Assembly (NCBI GenBank): GCA_027563935.2
Contig: CM050449.1
Span: 61,818,056-61,882,055 of the forward strand
DNA: 64,000 nt
Direction: 5' to 3'
Source of the DNA: Costus lasius
Lineage: Eukaryota > Streptophyta > Magnoliopsida > Zingiberales > Costaceae
Made by a program: the position numbers and the translations under genes. The notes beneath the pieces are model-generated. The model did no database searches, was not told where the DNA came from, and worked only from the letters and a program-made list of their open reading frames with translations. Positions 11,793 through 25,200 of the stretch are shown here, piece by piece. Position 1 is the first letter of the stretch. The number at the start of each line of letters is the position of its first letter.

Positions 11793-12937
11793 ACAAGGGG
11801 GAGACGACTAGAGTAAAATGCTGAAAACACCGAACGGATGCAGAAATATGTAATGCGATGTTGAGGGATCGTGCGAACAATAAGAATCGAACGCGCAACG
11901 TCCTCTGATTCCAGAATGGATGTAGCAACTATTAGGTGAGGGGGTCCTTAAGCCATACTCTAGGGTTTTACATAATGCTTGATAAAACGGGAGAGGGTCA
12001 TGAGACGAGGGAAGAGAAAACGCATCGGAAAAGTCCAGGTAATCCGGTAGAAAGCACGACGAAAAAACAACGAGTTCGGTTAGGGCAGCACGAATGCGAA
12101 TGAAGCGAACGGCACCCAACAAAATAATACAGCGCACTAACCTCGTAGCAAATTTAGTGAATTCATGCTGCTCTCTTAGTGCGTTTTAAGCTTAGCTTGC
12201 ATTGGGGGGGGACTGCAGCTTTGCAGGGTTTAGCTCGCGCATCTACGCAGCTGAAACAAACCAAGGACAAGAGATACCATGCCTCCAATGAACGGGCAGC
12301 CGTGGGTGAAGAAGAAAGGAGAAAGCTAACTCGGTATCAAAGCAAGCAAATAGGAAAATAGGCGAACCTGACACACTGGAGGGTGGGATTTACTTCTTGT
12401 AAAGCTGGAAACCAAGCTGAGTCAAAACACCGGTCGCCGACTCTTACAACTCCGAAGGCGAAGCAACTTCACCTTCCACACAAGCTAGAAGTTCACTCTA
12501 GCTCACTAGGAGATCCCTATCACTAAGAGAACTACTCAACACTTAGCCATACCTCCTCTTTTTTAGAATAAGAGGGGAGGGAACAAACAAAATACACAAG
12601 AGACACTCTACTTTAACCACCTACCAACTCTTGCAGGCCACAAAAGTGGTCAAGCTGCAACTACAAGATGAAAATTAACAAACTAGTACCTAATATTCTT
12701 CGAAGCTGGTAGCACGATCCTGTATCTTCGTACGGGGGCGGTTTAGACGCTCTCCGAGCACATGGCGACAAAATAGCAGAACTTCGATGTTGTGGGCTGG
12801 GTTACCACCATCGCGGCTCGGTCTTGGGCAGTGTTGCTAATCAGATTACACGGCCCACTTGCAGTTGGATCTTCAGGGGGTTGGCTCGTAGTGCCCTTGG
12901 GCTGCGCCACTTTGGTATGTATGGAAAGAGGGCCAAT
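11793..12937. other. Untranslated/unknown part of element X
   Basis: About 1.1 kb between the X gag and Tekay-2. No LTR ends, PBS or convincing coding frame were found. GC content is higher than in the flanking LTRs. A polypurine run AGAATAAGAGGGGAGGGAAC lies at about 12565-12584. By the target-site logic of Tekay-2 it is continuous with 32613 onward. Confidence 0.45.
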
Positions 12938-15900
12938 TGTAACATCCCACATTCTTAACCCCAAACAAATGACACAATTCACAAATGATACAAGATGTTT
13001 CATATAAGATCGATCATATGCTAGGTAAAACCGAGTTCAAGAAAACACGATCTGAAAAATTTCCATAAATCCATACACACAAATTCACAAAACTCAAACC
13101 TCATAAGGGTACCTGCCACCACGCAATCCTTGCACTAGACATATGCAAGGCAACAGTTGTATCAAAACCGATTCAAATTCATAAAATCCATAAAGGTACC
13201 TGTCACCACGCAATACTTGCACTAGACATATGCAAGTTACAGGGTATATCAAAACCGATTGCACAGAATATACAACAAGCCGAAATTCGAAACAAAATCA
13301 CAAAATCGATTTTATAAACTCATATCAAACACCGAAACCAGGCTGAAGCCCGCGGTGACACAAAAATCAAACTCATAAGACTGCCATAACCGGCAACATA
13401 CGTCACATAGTTCACATAGTCTCATGATTCACATAGTTCATATAATTTATGTTAAGGCCACAACCGGCCCCAAGAATTAAGCATAAAAATTCTTAAAACA
13501 GCAAACAGCATAATTTCCCACGCCAATGCACTCAAGACATGCGCCCCTGCTCTATGCCTGAAAATAGTGAGGGGTGAGCTACACAGCCCAGTGAGTGGAT
13601 AGTCTAAATCGACCATCCATAACATACATTCAAAAATATAGGCAGATATATTTTAAAATATTTAACAGAACATTATGTCAACATATAACCAAATAAAGGA
13701 ACAGAAGTCATATAGACAGTTAAATGTACACACTAGCATATAACAAATTCAGGTTCTAGAGTTTTACTCTAACCCAATTAAACACATATATTCTAAACCA
13801 ACTAAACACACCATACTTAATTAACCTAGTTGTCCAGCATATTCAGTAGTGACCAATATGGTCTAACCCGGCTTGGCCAAAGCACTGGGAGCTGCAAAAT
13901 CTCGTGCAACACATAAACATGGATAGTGAGTAGAATCAAGAGGTGGCCCCCGTCAGGTCACGACGTGGCACTTTGCTCTATCACCCCATAACACATCAGA
14001 GTGATGACATCAAGAGGTGGCCCCTGTCTGATCAAGACATGGCACTTTGCGTCTTATATCACCCCGTCACATAAAGAGTAATGACATCAAGAGGTGGCCC
14101 CTGTCTGATCAAGACATGGCACTTTGCGTCTTATATTACCCCATCACATAAAAGAGTAATGACATCAAGAGGTGGCCCCTGTCTGACCAAGACATGGCAC
14201 TTTGCGTCAAAACCCGTTCTCCCAAAAGGTTCCTACTGGACAACAGACATATCTTATTTCATATTTCACAAAGGTGGACTCCTAAGTGTCAACTAGACTC
14301 TAGGATAGTCATCACAAAAATCATATCGGGCAGGCATCAACCCCCATCACAATAATCATAATAGGCAGGATGAACATCAACCTCCTCACATATCACAATA
14401 CAGGGCTGAAATTCAAACCCTTAACATAACACATAAGGACTATCCCCTTGAGTTCATAGTTACACCTAGCCTTAGTCCTAACCATCACATAATCACATAA
14501 TTTTCCAAATTCACATAATCACACATATTGTTCAAAATTCACAAGATCACACATAATGTTCAAAATTCACATGATCACACATATTGTTCAAAATTATATA
14601 ACACAACACATAATATTTTATATTCGAATATCACCGAATATAGTATAGTCCTTAAATTTCATGCTGATTAGTTTAATCAAACCTTGCTATGTTGTCACTC
14701 AAGTTTCTCAAATACAGATACTTAGCCATAAATATAACACCATAATTATTTAACATATTACACACACCAAGAAACAGTCATATCAAGCATCCATAAAATC
14801 AACTTAAAATTTAAAACAAGTATTCATATAAATTACTTTACAAATTACCACATGTAACATATTAACTACAAACACCAAAATTCGGTTTTCATAGACAATT
14901 ATCAAGGTCATCAAGGTTTCGGTTTTCATGTTAATTACAAACATCAATTTCGGTTTTCATAAACAATTATCAAGAACATCAAGATTTCGGTTTTCATGTT
15001 AACTACAAACATCATTGATTTAATGTTACCAAAATTGATTTCGGTTTAACTATAATTAACAAGAATTTCATACCCAAAATTCAATGATTTAATGCTACCA
15101 AAATTCCTATAAAAATACCTTAAATTCCATACAAATTTTCGGTTAAATAATCATCATATAATCACCTTTGAAAAATTCGGTTTTCATGATATAATCAACC
15201 TTACAAAATTCGGTTTTCATCATATAATCAACTTTACAAAATTCGGTTTTAGCATGGTAAGATTTCCAACAAGCGAATATATCATCTAACTCATCAATTA
15301 ACACAAACAAATAGATAGAAATCAATTAGACAGCCCACTCACCTTGAACCGAGAACACAAGGTGAAAAAAACCCTCCAACAATTTCGTCTAAAGCCTTTA
15401 AGCCGCCCAAAAATCTTCAAGAACTCGCCAAGGAAGTTTCTTCACTTCAAGGAAAATCACCAAGGGAAGAAGATGAAGAAAATCACCTCAAAATTCCAAG
15501 AACTCCAAAGTCGCCTCCTTCTTCCTAGCCGTCGCCCAAAGTTTTCTCTCAAGCCAAAATCTCGCCCAAAAATTCCACCCTAACCGAAATATCAATTTGA
15601 ATTTTCGGTTTTAACTCTTAACCCATTAACCCATTAATTCAAATAGGGTTTAACCATTTAACTAACTAAATTTGAATTTTAAACCCAATAACCCATGGTT
15701 TAAGTGACAATCCTATAAGAACTTAAATTAACATCCACTTAATGAATTCACTTAAACGCAAATCCAATAAGGATGTAATTAATATCCAATAAGGATTTAA
15801 TTAACCAATAACTCCAATTAATTAACAATTAATTAACTTAAATTAACAAGCAATAAACTCTAATTAATTAACTTACAATTAACTTACAATTTACAACCCA

Positions 15901-16089
15901 TAAATCCTAATTAATTTATCATGAACAACCAATAATAATTTATCATAATTTAACAGCCAATAATCAAACAAATAATCCCTAATTAATTTACAATAAATTA
16001 ACAACTAATACATAGAAAAATATCACAGTCAATAATTTTATTTAATTCAAAATAATGCTTACCAGGACTTAAGATCCTTGGATCTTACA
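12938..16089 (-). repeat. Tekay-2 3' LTR (3152 bp)
   Basis: TG at 12938 and CA at 16088-16089. It is uninterrupted, so it shows the family's full LTR. Contents include two copies of an 86 bp block at about 13110-13250, four copies of a 77 bp block (13930-14210), short AAAATTCACA..CACATATTGTT repeats at about 14500-14600, and repeated AATTCGGTTTTCAT blocks (14880-15265). The site equivalent to the copia-2 target is CCTGC at 13112-13116, still empty here. Confidence 0.95.
13930..14210. repeat. 77 bp tandem repeat, four copies
   Basis: The block AAGAGGTGGCCCC recurs at about 13938, 14012, 14089 and 14167, spaced 74-78 bases, each followed by GACATGGCACTTTG. The same array is at 30448-30728 in the other LTR. 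Tekay-1 has the block only at about 5717 and 5805. Confidence 0.88.
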
Positions 16090-16101
16090 TCCCTCCCTCC
16101 T
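16090..16101 (-). promoter_or_regulatory. Polypurine tract of Tekay-2
   Basis: The plus strand TCCCTCCCTCCT directly abuts the 3' LTR, so the minus strand is a pure purine run AGGAGGGAGGGA. This is the expected plus-strand primer site for reverse transcription. Confidence 0.9.
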
Positions 16102-16118
16102 TATAAAGCTTTAGTCCT

Positions 16119-17306
16119 CTAAAGCTCAGCATCCATATCATCAAAGAGGTAAGCATAAAATTTCCTCATATCAGCTTCAGTCTCCCATGTCGCCTCCTCA
16201 ACTGACTGATTTCCCCAGATAACCTTTACCAAAGGTATAGTCTTGTTCCTCAAAACTTTATCCTTTCTATCCACAATCCGAAGAGGTCTTTCCTCAAATG
16301 TCAAGTCACTCTGAATCTGAAGAGGTTCTAACTCCAACACATGAGATGGATCAAGATGATATTTCCTCAATGCAGAGACATGGAATACATTATGCACATG
16401 ATCCATAGCAGGAGGTAAAGCCAATCGGTAAGCCACTGGACCAACTCTCTCAATAATATCAAAAGGGCCTACAAACCTAGGGCTCAACTTGCCCTTTTTG
16501 CCAAATCTCATAACACCCTTAGTAGGCGACACCTTCAAGAACACATGGTCCCCTACCATAAACTCCAAGGAACGATGACGGTCGTCAGCATAACTCTTCT
16601 GTCTGTCCCGAGCAATTTTCAGTTTATCCTGGATCTCTCTGACCTTATCAGTAGTCTCCTGAACTGCATCAGATCTCAAAATCATTATGTCACCAGTTTC
16701 CTCCCAACACAAGGGAGTCCTACACCTTCTCCCATACAAAGCCTCATAAGGAGCCATCTGAATACTGGAGTGGAAGCTATTATTATAAGTAAACTCTATC
16801 AAAGATAGATCCCGGTTCCACTCAGAACTCCAATCAACCACATAGGCTCTCAACAGATCTTCTAGAGTTTGTATAGTACGCTCCGTCTGGCCATCAGACT
16901 GAGGATGATATGCTGTACTAAAACTCAACTTAGTACCTAAACCTTCCTGTAAACTCTTCCAAAATCTGGACAGAAATCGAGAGTCCCTGTCAGACACGAT
17001 ATCAACAGGCACTCCATGCAGTCTGACTATCTCATCAATATATAATCTAGCCAGTCTCTCTAGAGAATAAGTCATCTTAATCGGAAGAAAATGGGCTGAT
17101 TTAGTGAATCTATCAACAATCACCCAAATAGCATCATGACCCAATCTGGTTCTGGGCAACCCACATACAAAATCCATACTGATACATTCCCACTTCCACT
17201 CAGGAATAGGAAGAGGCTGCAACAAACCACCAGGCTTCTGGTGTTCAGCCTTCACAGTCTGACAGGTTAAACACCTAGAGACAAAATCAAACACTTCTTT
17301 CTTCAT
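16119..17306 (-). pseudogene. Tekay-2 integrase with chromodomain
   Basis: 395 codons open from within the HHCC zinc finger ([12 protein letters not shown]) to the natural end of pol. The catalytic D-D-E residues are visible in [17 protein letters not shown] and GQTERTIQ. They are followed by the GPF/Y-type segment ([16 protein letters not shown]) and a C-terminal chromodomain (residues about 330-390, including [19 protein letters not shown]). In a living element it inserts cDNA, and the chromodomain is thought to steer it to marked chromatin. The frame is the same as protease-RT but is separated by a TAG at 17337-17339 (Gln codon in MYQDLKK of Tekay-1), so it is not made as part of the polyprotein. 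The domain itself looks undamaged. Confidence 0.9.
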
Positions 17307-17336
17307 ACCCGGCCACCAAAAACTTTTCTTGAGGTC

Positions 17337-19205
17337 CTAATACATCTTAGTCACGCCAGGATGTAGAGAATATTTGGAGTTATGGCTGTCCTCCAATATT
17401 TCTTTCCTCAAGCTCGGTTCCTCAGGGACACATACCCTTCCACGAAACCGAAGAATACCATCATCAGACAGGCTAAAATCCTGAACTGCGCCATCAACCA
17501 GACTATCCCTGATCTGAACTAATTTCGGATCCATAGACTGCTGATCTCTGATCTTCTGCAACAGAGCAGACTGTACTCTGAGAAAAGCCACATAACCCGA
17601 CTGAACTCTAGGGTAGTTCAATTCATACTCCTTCAGTTGTCTCGAAGCATAGGCTACTACAGAACCCTTCTGCATCAAGACACAACCCAACCCTTTGCCA
17701 GAAGCATCTGTATAGACAGTAAACCTTTCCCCATCACTAGGAATAATGAGGATTGGTGTACTAGTCAACCTCCTTTTCAGCTCTAGAAAGCTCTCTTCAC
17801 ACTTATCATCCCAAATAAACTTGGCCTCCTTTCTGGTTAATTTAGTTAAAGGACCCGCCAACTTGGAGAATCCCTCAACAAATCGCCGGTAGTAACCTGC
17901 CAAACCCAGAAAACTCCTGATCTCAGTAGCACTAGTCGGTCTTCCCCAATTGAGAATGGCTTGCACTTTAACTGGATCCACAGACACCCCCTGACTAGAA
18001 ATCACATGTCCCAAGAAACTGATTTTCTCTAGCCAGAACTCACACTTACTAGCCTTGGCATATAATCGGTTCTTCCTCAGAACCTCCAGCACTCTGCGCA
18101 AGTCACTGACATGATCTGAGGTAGTCTGAGAGTACACCAATATATCGTCTATAACGACCACCACACAAGAGTCAAGCAACTCATGGAATACCCTGTTCAT
18201 CAAATCCATGAAGACAGCAGGTGCATTCGTCAGTCCAAAAGGCATAACTAAAAATTCGAAATGCCCATACCTGGTCCTGAAAGCAGTCTTAAATATATCC
18301 TCATCCTTGACCCTCAGCTGGTAATACCCTGATCTCAGATCAATCTTAGAGAACACTGTCGCTCCCTGTAATTGATCAAATAGATCATCAATTCTGGGAA
18401 GAGGATACTTATTCTTGATAGTCACTTGGTTCAATTGCCTGTAGTCTATACACATCCTCAGGGTTCCATCTTTCTTCTTCACAAATAGCACTGGCGCTCC
18501 CCAGGGAGAAGCACTAGGCCGGATATATCCTTTCTCTAACAATTCCTCCAGTTGTTTCTTAAGCTCGGCCAACTCTGAAGTAGCCATACGATAAGGAGCT
18601 CTGGAGATAGGTGCCGTACCTGGCGCCAACTCAATGCCAAACTCCACTTCTCTAATTGGTGGCAAGCCTGAAAATTCTTCAGAGAACACATCAGGAAATT
18701 CTTTCACCACCTCCATCTGAGTCAGATCAGAAGTAGAATCATCCTGCACCTTAACATGCGCAAGATAACCCTTGCACCCATTAGCAAGTAATTTCCTGGC
18801 CTGCAGGAAAGATATCACATGCGGTCCTTGGTCTGACACTAGACCTCTCACAAAAAGTCGATTCCCATCTAACAAATTCAAAGTGATTACTTTCTCAAAG
18901 CAATCCACCGAGGCATGATGGGAAGACAACCAATCCATTCCTAAGATGATATCATAATCTTGCATGTCTAGGAGGATTAGATCTACCAGAAACTCATAGC
19001 CCTCTACATGTACTACACAGTCAGCACAAACAGTATCTGTAGATAACGATTTTCCTAAGGGAGTACTCACAGACACAGCATAATTCATTACCTTAGGTAA
19101 CACAGGTAAACATGCAACAAACTTAACAGATACAAAAGATAAATTTGCACCAGGGTCAAATAATATGCGGGCTAACTGATCAAATACGAATAAAGTACCT
19201 TCCAC
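17337..19205 (-). pseudogene. Tekay-2 protease-RT with RNase H deletion
   Basis: 622 codons in one frame: protease ([12 protein letters not shown]), RT with [19 protein letters not shown] and [10 protein letters not shown] (the fingers/palm region is intact apart from VFIDD changed to VVIDD), then the start of RNase H ([10 protein letters not shown]). After ELNYP the frame jumps straight to RVQSGYV. In Tekay-1, 106 codons lie between these points, so 318 bp are deleted in frame. RNase H residues such as FTDHQS and VADALSR are lost. The break coincides with a short TAGG shared by both edges, suggesting slippage or microhomology joining. It is bounded by stops at 19221-19223 and 17337-17339, so it is non-functional. 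Confidence 0.9.
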
Positions 19206-19220
19206 GACGGATCGGGAAGC

Positions 19221-20242
19221 TCATGTATCCTTCTCAGCCACAGCATACACTCTAGTCTGGACTGTAGGCTTATCTGCGCCTCTAGGTTGCATCTCAGGTT
19301 CTTTGCAGTCCTTAGCCATGTGCCCTGGTTTCTTACACCTGAAGCATATACCATTCTTCCTATGACAGTCTTTCACTAGATGTCCCTTGAGCCCACAATG
19401 ACTACAAGTGATACTGTTTCTTGCATCCCTGGCATCCCTGAACTGCTGCGGTGCATCCCTGGACTGCTGCGGTGCCTTGTAGGAGTAAGGCTTATACCTG
19501 CTCTTCTTATAATCTTTATGCCTAGGGTACTTCTTACCCTTGCCGCCACTGCCATGCTGAGGAACCGCCGCCTCAGCTGCAGGAACTACTGTCACGGCAA
19601 CATGAGAACTCCTCTTAGATATATATCTCTCAATGGTGCGCGCTCGCCCAACAGTTTCAACATAGGTCTCCAAGTGTTGAGCACCAACCTGCTCTCTAAT
19701 GTCCCATCTGAGACCTCTGAGAAACTTGGTAGCTCTCCTCTTTTCAGTGTTTATCAGATGAGGAGCATACTTTCCCAATTTCGTGAACTGTAATTCATAC
19801 TGGTCCACTGTCATATCACCCTGCTCCAGATGAATAAATTCCACCTCTCGGTCCTCAACCAAGCGATCTGGGAAGTACTTCTCGTTAAATCGAGACAAGA
19901 AGTAAGGCCAATCTACAGTCTCATGTCTTTCTTCGGCAAGTCTCACTACGCCTTTCCACCACTCATCTGCGTCAGCACGCATCATATAGGTGGCCAGACA
20001 TAACTTATCCTCATCTGAGCAGCGCATGACTTGGAAAATCTTTTCCAAGCACAACTGCCAGTTCTCTGCATTACTGGATTCTGAGCCCCCATAAAAAGAG
20101 CTGGGACCCAGTTTCTGGAATTCACTCACAAGTGAAGCATAGCGCCTGTGAGCGCCCTCCTGAGAGTCATCCCCCACCACTCGAGTAGTAGTCTGGGGTC
20201 TCTCTCGCCCTCATCACTAGCATTTCCTCTGGTTCGCACCAT
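19221..20242 (-). pseudogene. Tekay-2 gag, N-terminal frameshifting deletion
   Basis: The family ATG is at 20242, but compared with Tekay-1 about 151 bp is missing just downstream. This removes the Gln-rich coil and shifts the frame. The long frame (319 codons from 20180) then covers the capsid-like region and both zinc knuckles ([28 protein letters not shown]). The linker carries a duplicated [14 protein letters not shown] block absent from Tekay-1. It ends at a TGA (19221-19223) where Tekay-1 has CGA (Arg), so gag and pol are uncoupled. Confidence 0.88.
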
Positions 20243-20370
20243 CTTAAATGCCTTCACACGCATATCATAGTCACACACATATCATAGTCAGGAAAACAAT
20301 CATAAACCTATTAGGTGTCTAGCAATACACAAACATGTTTTCCCCCAAACTAAGTTTTAGCTAGCCAACT

Positions 20371-20382
20371 GCTCTGATACCA
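20371..20382 (-). other. Primer-binding site of Tekay-2, initiator Met tRNA
   Basis: The minus strand reads TGGTATCAGAGC, the exact initiator-Met primer site, three bases from the LTR edge at 20386. Confidence 0.95.
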
Positions 20383-20385
20383 TTC

Positions 20386-20564
20386 TGTAACATCCCACAT
20401 TCTTAACCCCAAACAAATGACACAATTCACAAATGATACAGGATGTTTCATATAAGATCGATCATATGCTAGGTAAAACCGAGTTCAAGAAAACACGATC
20501 TGAAAAATTTCCATAAATCCATACACACAAATTCACAAAACTCAAACCTCATAAGGGTACCTGC
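20386..20564 (-). repeat. Tekay-2 5' LTR, inner part
   Basis: The first 179 bp (plus-strand order) of the 5' LTR, matching 12938-13116. It is interrupted at CCTGC (20560-20564) by copia-2 and resumes at 29635. Confidence 0.95.
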
Positions 20565-22228
20565 TGAAAGATCCCCTACAATAAGGGGAGGTAAAACCCT
20601 ATAGGCGCATATGGAGATATAGATGCAGCGGAAAAAGGGTTTCAATGATCTTTGCATGCATTATGATTAGCTTATAAAATCAGCATGAATAAAACGATTC
20701 ATACCATAGCCATTTCTAGATGGCGCCTTGGAAGAAAAATCGCAAATGCCACTTCTCCAAAGTCTCGCACACAAGAGGATGATGGCAAACTCTTTGTTGC
20801 TCCTTGTGCTAGCAAGGCTACAAAGTGTCCTTGATCGAATGGAAAGGGATGATGAACTTCTTGGCCGAATCCTCCTCAACCTTCAAGACGTCGCCACACA
20901 CGAAAGCGTCAAGAAGAGAGGTCGCTTGAGAGGCGAGAGTAGTAAGCACTATTCGAACGTGAGCGTTATCTCCAAGTGGAGATCATGGTTACTAAAAATA
21001 GCCACCACGTTCACTCCAATGTTCACGCCAAGTGAACAACTCGCCAAGCCTTGAACCATGCGCTCATTTCATGAGCCGGTTCACATTGGTTCGGTTTAAG
21101 AACTAATCAAGCCAAGCAACCAGTCCAAATCATAATTAAACCACAAGGTTCTTGATCTGACCGTTGATCTCTTAATGCTTCTGATCTGACCGATCTAGCA
21201 TTCATTCTCTCGATCGAAGCTTACCGATCTCAAGCCCTAATCAATCAAACATGATCAGACCAGATCTCACTTACAATCAGAGATTAAATCCCTTTAAACT
21301 GAATCCGAACAATTCAGTCCATACGATCTGACTTAAGTAAGCCATATCATCAAATTGTGCGACCCTGAGGGTTTCCTTTAAATGTCGGTAACGATAACTC
21401 ACATTATCACGATCAGTGAGGGGTATCTAGCAACACATCACTGTCTCCCGATATAAAGGAAAGAGTCTTCCAAGACTACACCCAAAAACAGCACAAGTGT
21501 GAATCAAATCACAAGGCATGCATATTTCCTTTACCACTGGACGTTCTTATTGGACAAGCGTGTCAAGCTTGTAACTCCAATATGATGAGCATGATTAGAT
21601 CAGATGAACATAGTCACCTGGGTATGGCCATACTCTTTTCTCAATCATCTCATCCAGGGGGCCCCTTTAGAACATCACACTCCTTAAACAAGGAGACGGC
21701 AATCCTATGTCTATCACTAGTGCCCTAACCTGACTCAAGCTCACCATCCAAGATAGTCTATAATCATTATGTTTCAAATGATATTGAACTACCTCAAAAC
21801 AATGACAATCATCATTTAGAAAACACAAGTGATCTCAAGTCAGAGGAAATGTGCCACTTGTCATACTCAAGGAATATTCACATTGCGACAAACAATTGAA
21901 CATCCTAGTAGGGTCTGTCCAGTACATCCCATGTACCCATGAGTCTACATCTTATTCCATGCTCGAAGCATCCTATAAGATTAGAACACATATTAGTCTC
22001 AAACATATCAAGGCTGTCTCATGTTCACCAAGATATCTCGACTAAGGACTTAAATGCATGTCAGCCTAGCTGAACAGCTTTGAGACATTATTCAGAAGAA
22101 CATATATTGCAGCAGACAATGTAACTAACTGAATAACAACCATGCCTTTATAAACATAAGAGTTTATTACATGATACAGATACATTCCCATAGGCCTCAA
22201 ACATTAGCCTTAAGGGCATACCCCAACA
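20565..22228 (-). repeat. copia-2 3' LTR (1664 bp)
   Basis: On the coding strand it starts TGTTGGGGTATGCCC and ends ATCTTTCA. It looks identical to 27966-29629. It shares the start and end sequences with copia-3, but the middle is diverged. Small open frames inside it are not genes. Confidence 0.95.
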
Positions 22229-22240
22229 ATCTCCCACTTG
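22229..22240 (-). promoter_or_regulatory. Polypurine tract of copia-2
   Basis: The minus strand reads AAGTGGGAGAT directly before the LTR start TGTTGG. The same tract precedes the 3' LTRs of copia-3 (44970-44984) and copia-4 (59164-59178). Confidence 0.9.
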
Positions 22241-22248
22241 CACTTAAT

Positions 22249-25200
22249 CTAATGGTTGAGAAATCTCAAACCCATATTATTACAGTGCTTCTCATGCTTC
22301 TGCTGCGCCAGAGGCTTAGTAAGCGGGTCAGCCAGATTGTCATCTGTATGAACCTTGCAGACTTTGATCTCGCCACGATCAATGATCTCCCTGATCAAAT
22401 GAAACCGTCTCTGTATGTGCTTGGACTTCTGGTGCGACCGTGGTTCCTTTGCTTGTGCGATTGCTCCAGTGTTATCACAGAAGATAACCAAAGGATCTGC
22501 ACTCGAAGGAACAACACCAAGTTCTCTCACGAACTTACGAATCCAAACTGCCTCCTTGGATGCTTCCGAGGCTGCAACATACTCGGCTTCTGTTGTGGAA
22601 TCAGCAACAGTTGACTGTTTGAAACTCTTCCACACCACTGCACCTCCATTCAAGCTAAAAACATAGCCTGATTGCGATCGGAAATCATCCTGGTCCGACT
22701 GGAACGAAGCGTCAGTATATCCCTCTATACTGAGTTCTTCCTGACCACCATATATCAAGAACATATCTTTGGTCCTCCGCAGATATTTTAAAATGTTCTT
22801 GACTGCAATCCAGTGCGCCATACCTGGATTACTTTGGAAACGACTGGTCACGCTTAACCCGTAAGCGACGTCTGGGCGAGTACACAACATCGCATACATA
22901 ATGGATCCAATAGCCGAAGCATAAGGCGTATTGTCCATTTCATCTTTCTCAGTCTGTGTTTGTGGACACTGACTCTTCGAAAGATTCAGACCGTGTCTGA
23001 CTGGAAGATATCCTCGTTTAGAATTCTCTAAATGAAATCTCTCCAGGACCTTATCGATGTAAGTACTCTGGCACAGCCCGAGAAGCCTCTTAGATCTATC
23101 CCTGTAGATCTTCACACCTAATACATAGGCTGCTTCTCCTAAATCTTTCATCTGGAAACATTTCCTCAGCCATGCCTTCACAGCATGCATTTCAGGAATG
23201 TCATTTCCAATGATCAAGATGTCATCGACGTAGAGGACTAGGAAAGTAATCAAGCTCCCACTAAACCTCTTATATACACACGGGTCATCCTCGTTCTTGA
23301 TGAAACCAAATTCAATAACTGATTCATCAAAACGAATATTCCAGCTTCTAGATGCTTGCTTAAGTCCATAAATGGACTTCTTTAACTTGCATATCTTATG
23401 ACGATCTGATGGATTAGTGAAACCTTCTGGTTGTGTCATGTACACATCCTCATCCAGATTTCCATTCAGGAAAGCTGTTTTCACATCCATCTGCCAGATC
23501 TCATAATCATAATATGCAGCTATCGCGAAAAGAATCCGAATAGACTTAAACATGGCTACAGGTGAGAAAGTTTCATCATAATCTATCCCGTAGATTTGTT
23601 TGAAACCTTTCGCAACTAGCCTGCCTTTATAGGTAACTACGTTACCATCCATGTCAATCTTCTTCTTGAAGATCCATTTACAGCCTATAGGGATAACTCC
23701 CGGAGGCGGATCAACCAAATCCCAAACTTGGTTATCTGACATGGAGTCCATCTCGGCGCGCATAGCTTCAAGCCATCTCGCTGACTCCGGTCCACTGACC
23801 GCTTCCGCATAAGTGAGGGGTTCATCATGATCAATGATGTAGACTCCGTCATAACCCTCAGGTTGTCGACGGATCCTTCCCGATCTTCGCGGTTCCCGTG
23901 ATATCTGAGCCTCAGGTTGTTCAATAACCTGTTCTACCGGCTCAGGCTCATCCAATTCTGCTTGAGCACTTTGTCCTACCTCTGGATTCTCATCCAGCTT
24001 TATTTCTCTCCCACTGGCCTCTTGCAGAAGAAACTCCTTCTCAAGAAATATGGCCGTCCGAGCAACAAAAACCTTGTTCTCTTTGGGATCGTAGAAATAA
24101 TAACCCTTAGTTTCCTTAGGGTAACCGACAAAGATACATTTGTCAGATCTGCTCTCTAGTTTCCCAGAGGCGAGCTTTTTGACATAAGCCTCGCAGCCCC
24201 AGATCCTGATAAATGTCAAGCTTGGCTGTTTCCCATACCATAACTCATATGGCGTCTTTGAAATTGCCTTGGATGGCACTCGGTTTAGTACCTTTGCAGC
24301 TGTTTCCAGTGCAAAACCCCAAAAGGAGTTGGGTAAAGAAGCCTGACTCATCATAGAACGAACCATATCAAGTAACGTTCTATTTCTCCTCTCGGACACA
24401 CCATTCCATTGCGGTGTTCCTGGTGGAGTGAGTTGTGAGATAATCCCACACTCCTTTAGATAGTCAGTAAACGCATGACTTAGGTATTCACCACCTCGAT
24501 CTGAGCGAAGTGCCTTGATATTTCGGCCTAGCTGATTCTGTACTTCATTCTTGAACTCTTTGAACTTGTCAAAAGATTCACTCTTATGTCTCATCAGATA
24601 GACATAGCCATACCTACTGAAATCATCAGTAAAGGTAATGAAGTACTGATAGCCACCTCTGGCATGTTTACTAAATGGCCCACACACATCACTGTGTATA
24701 AGGTCAAGTAAACCTGAAGCCCTTTGACCTTTGTGAGGAAAAGGTGACTTCGTCATTTTACCCATTAAACAAGCCTTGCATGTATCAATCTCCTCACAGG
24801 AGAATGATCCCAGCAGTCCATTATCATGCAACCGCTTAATGCGTTTCTCGTTAATATGGCCTAAACGACTATGCCATAGCAAGGTGCTGTCATCAGCATA
24901 CTTGGCTTTCTTATTATCAATATTTTGTATCGAACTTTCCATGTCCAACACGAATAACCCATTGTTAATTGAACCAGTTGCATAAACAATATTATCAAAA
25001 GATAAAATACACTTTGAAATATTGCATTCAAAGGAAAATCCCTTCCTGACAAGAGCAGGAATGGAGATAATATTTTTAGTAATACTGGGAACAAAATAAC
25101 AATTGTTTAGTTCCAATACAATTCCAGATGGTAAAGAAATGAAGTAGTCTCCTACAGCAACAGCAGCAACCCGTGCCCCGTTTCCAACTCGTAGGTCCAC

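Noticed and set aside
12333..12343. GGTATCAAAGC resembling an initiator-Met primer site
   Set aside because: One mismatch, plus-strand, with no LTR end beside it and no gag on that strand.
13930..14210. Regular repeats considered as a CRISPR-like array
   Set aside because: Units are contiguous with similar spacers and lie in a plant LTR; this is an ordinary tandem repeat.
20728..21054. 108-codon frame repeated identically at 28129-28455
   Set aside because: Lies in the copia-2 LTRs, antisense to the element, without domains; identity only reflects the identical LTRs.
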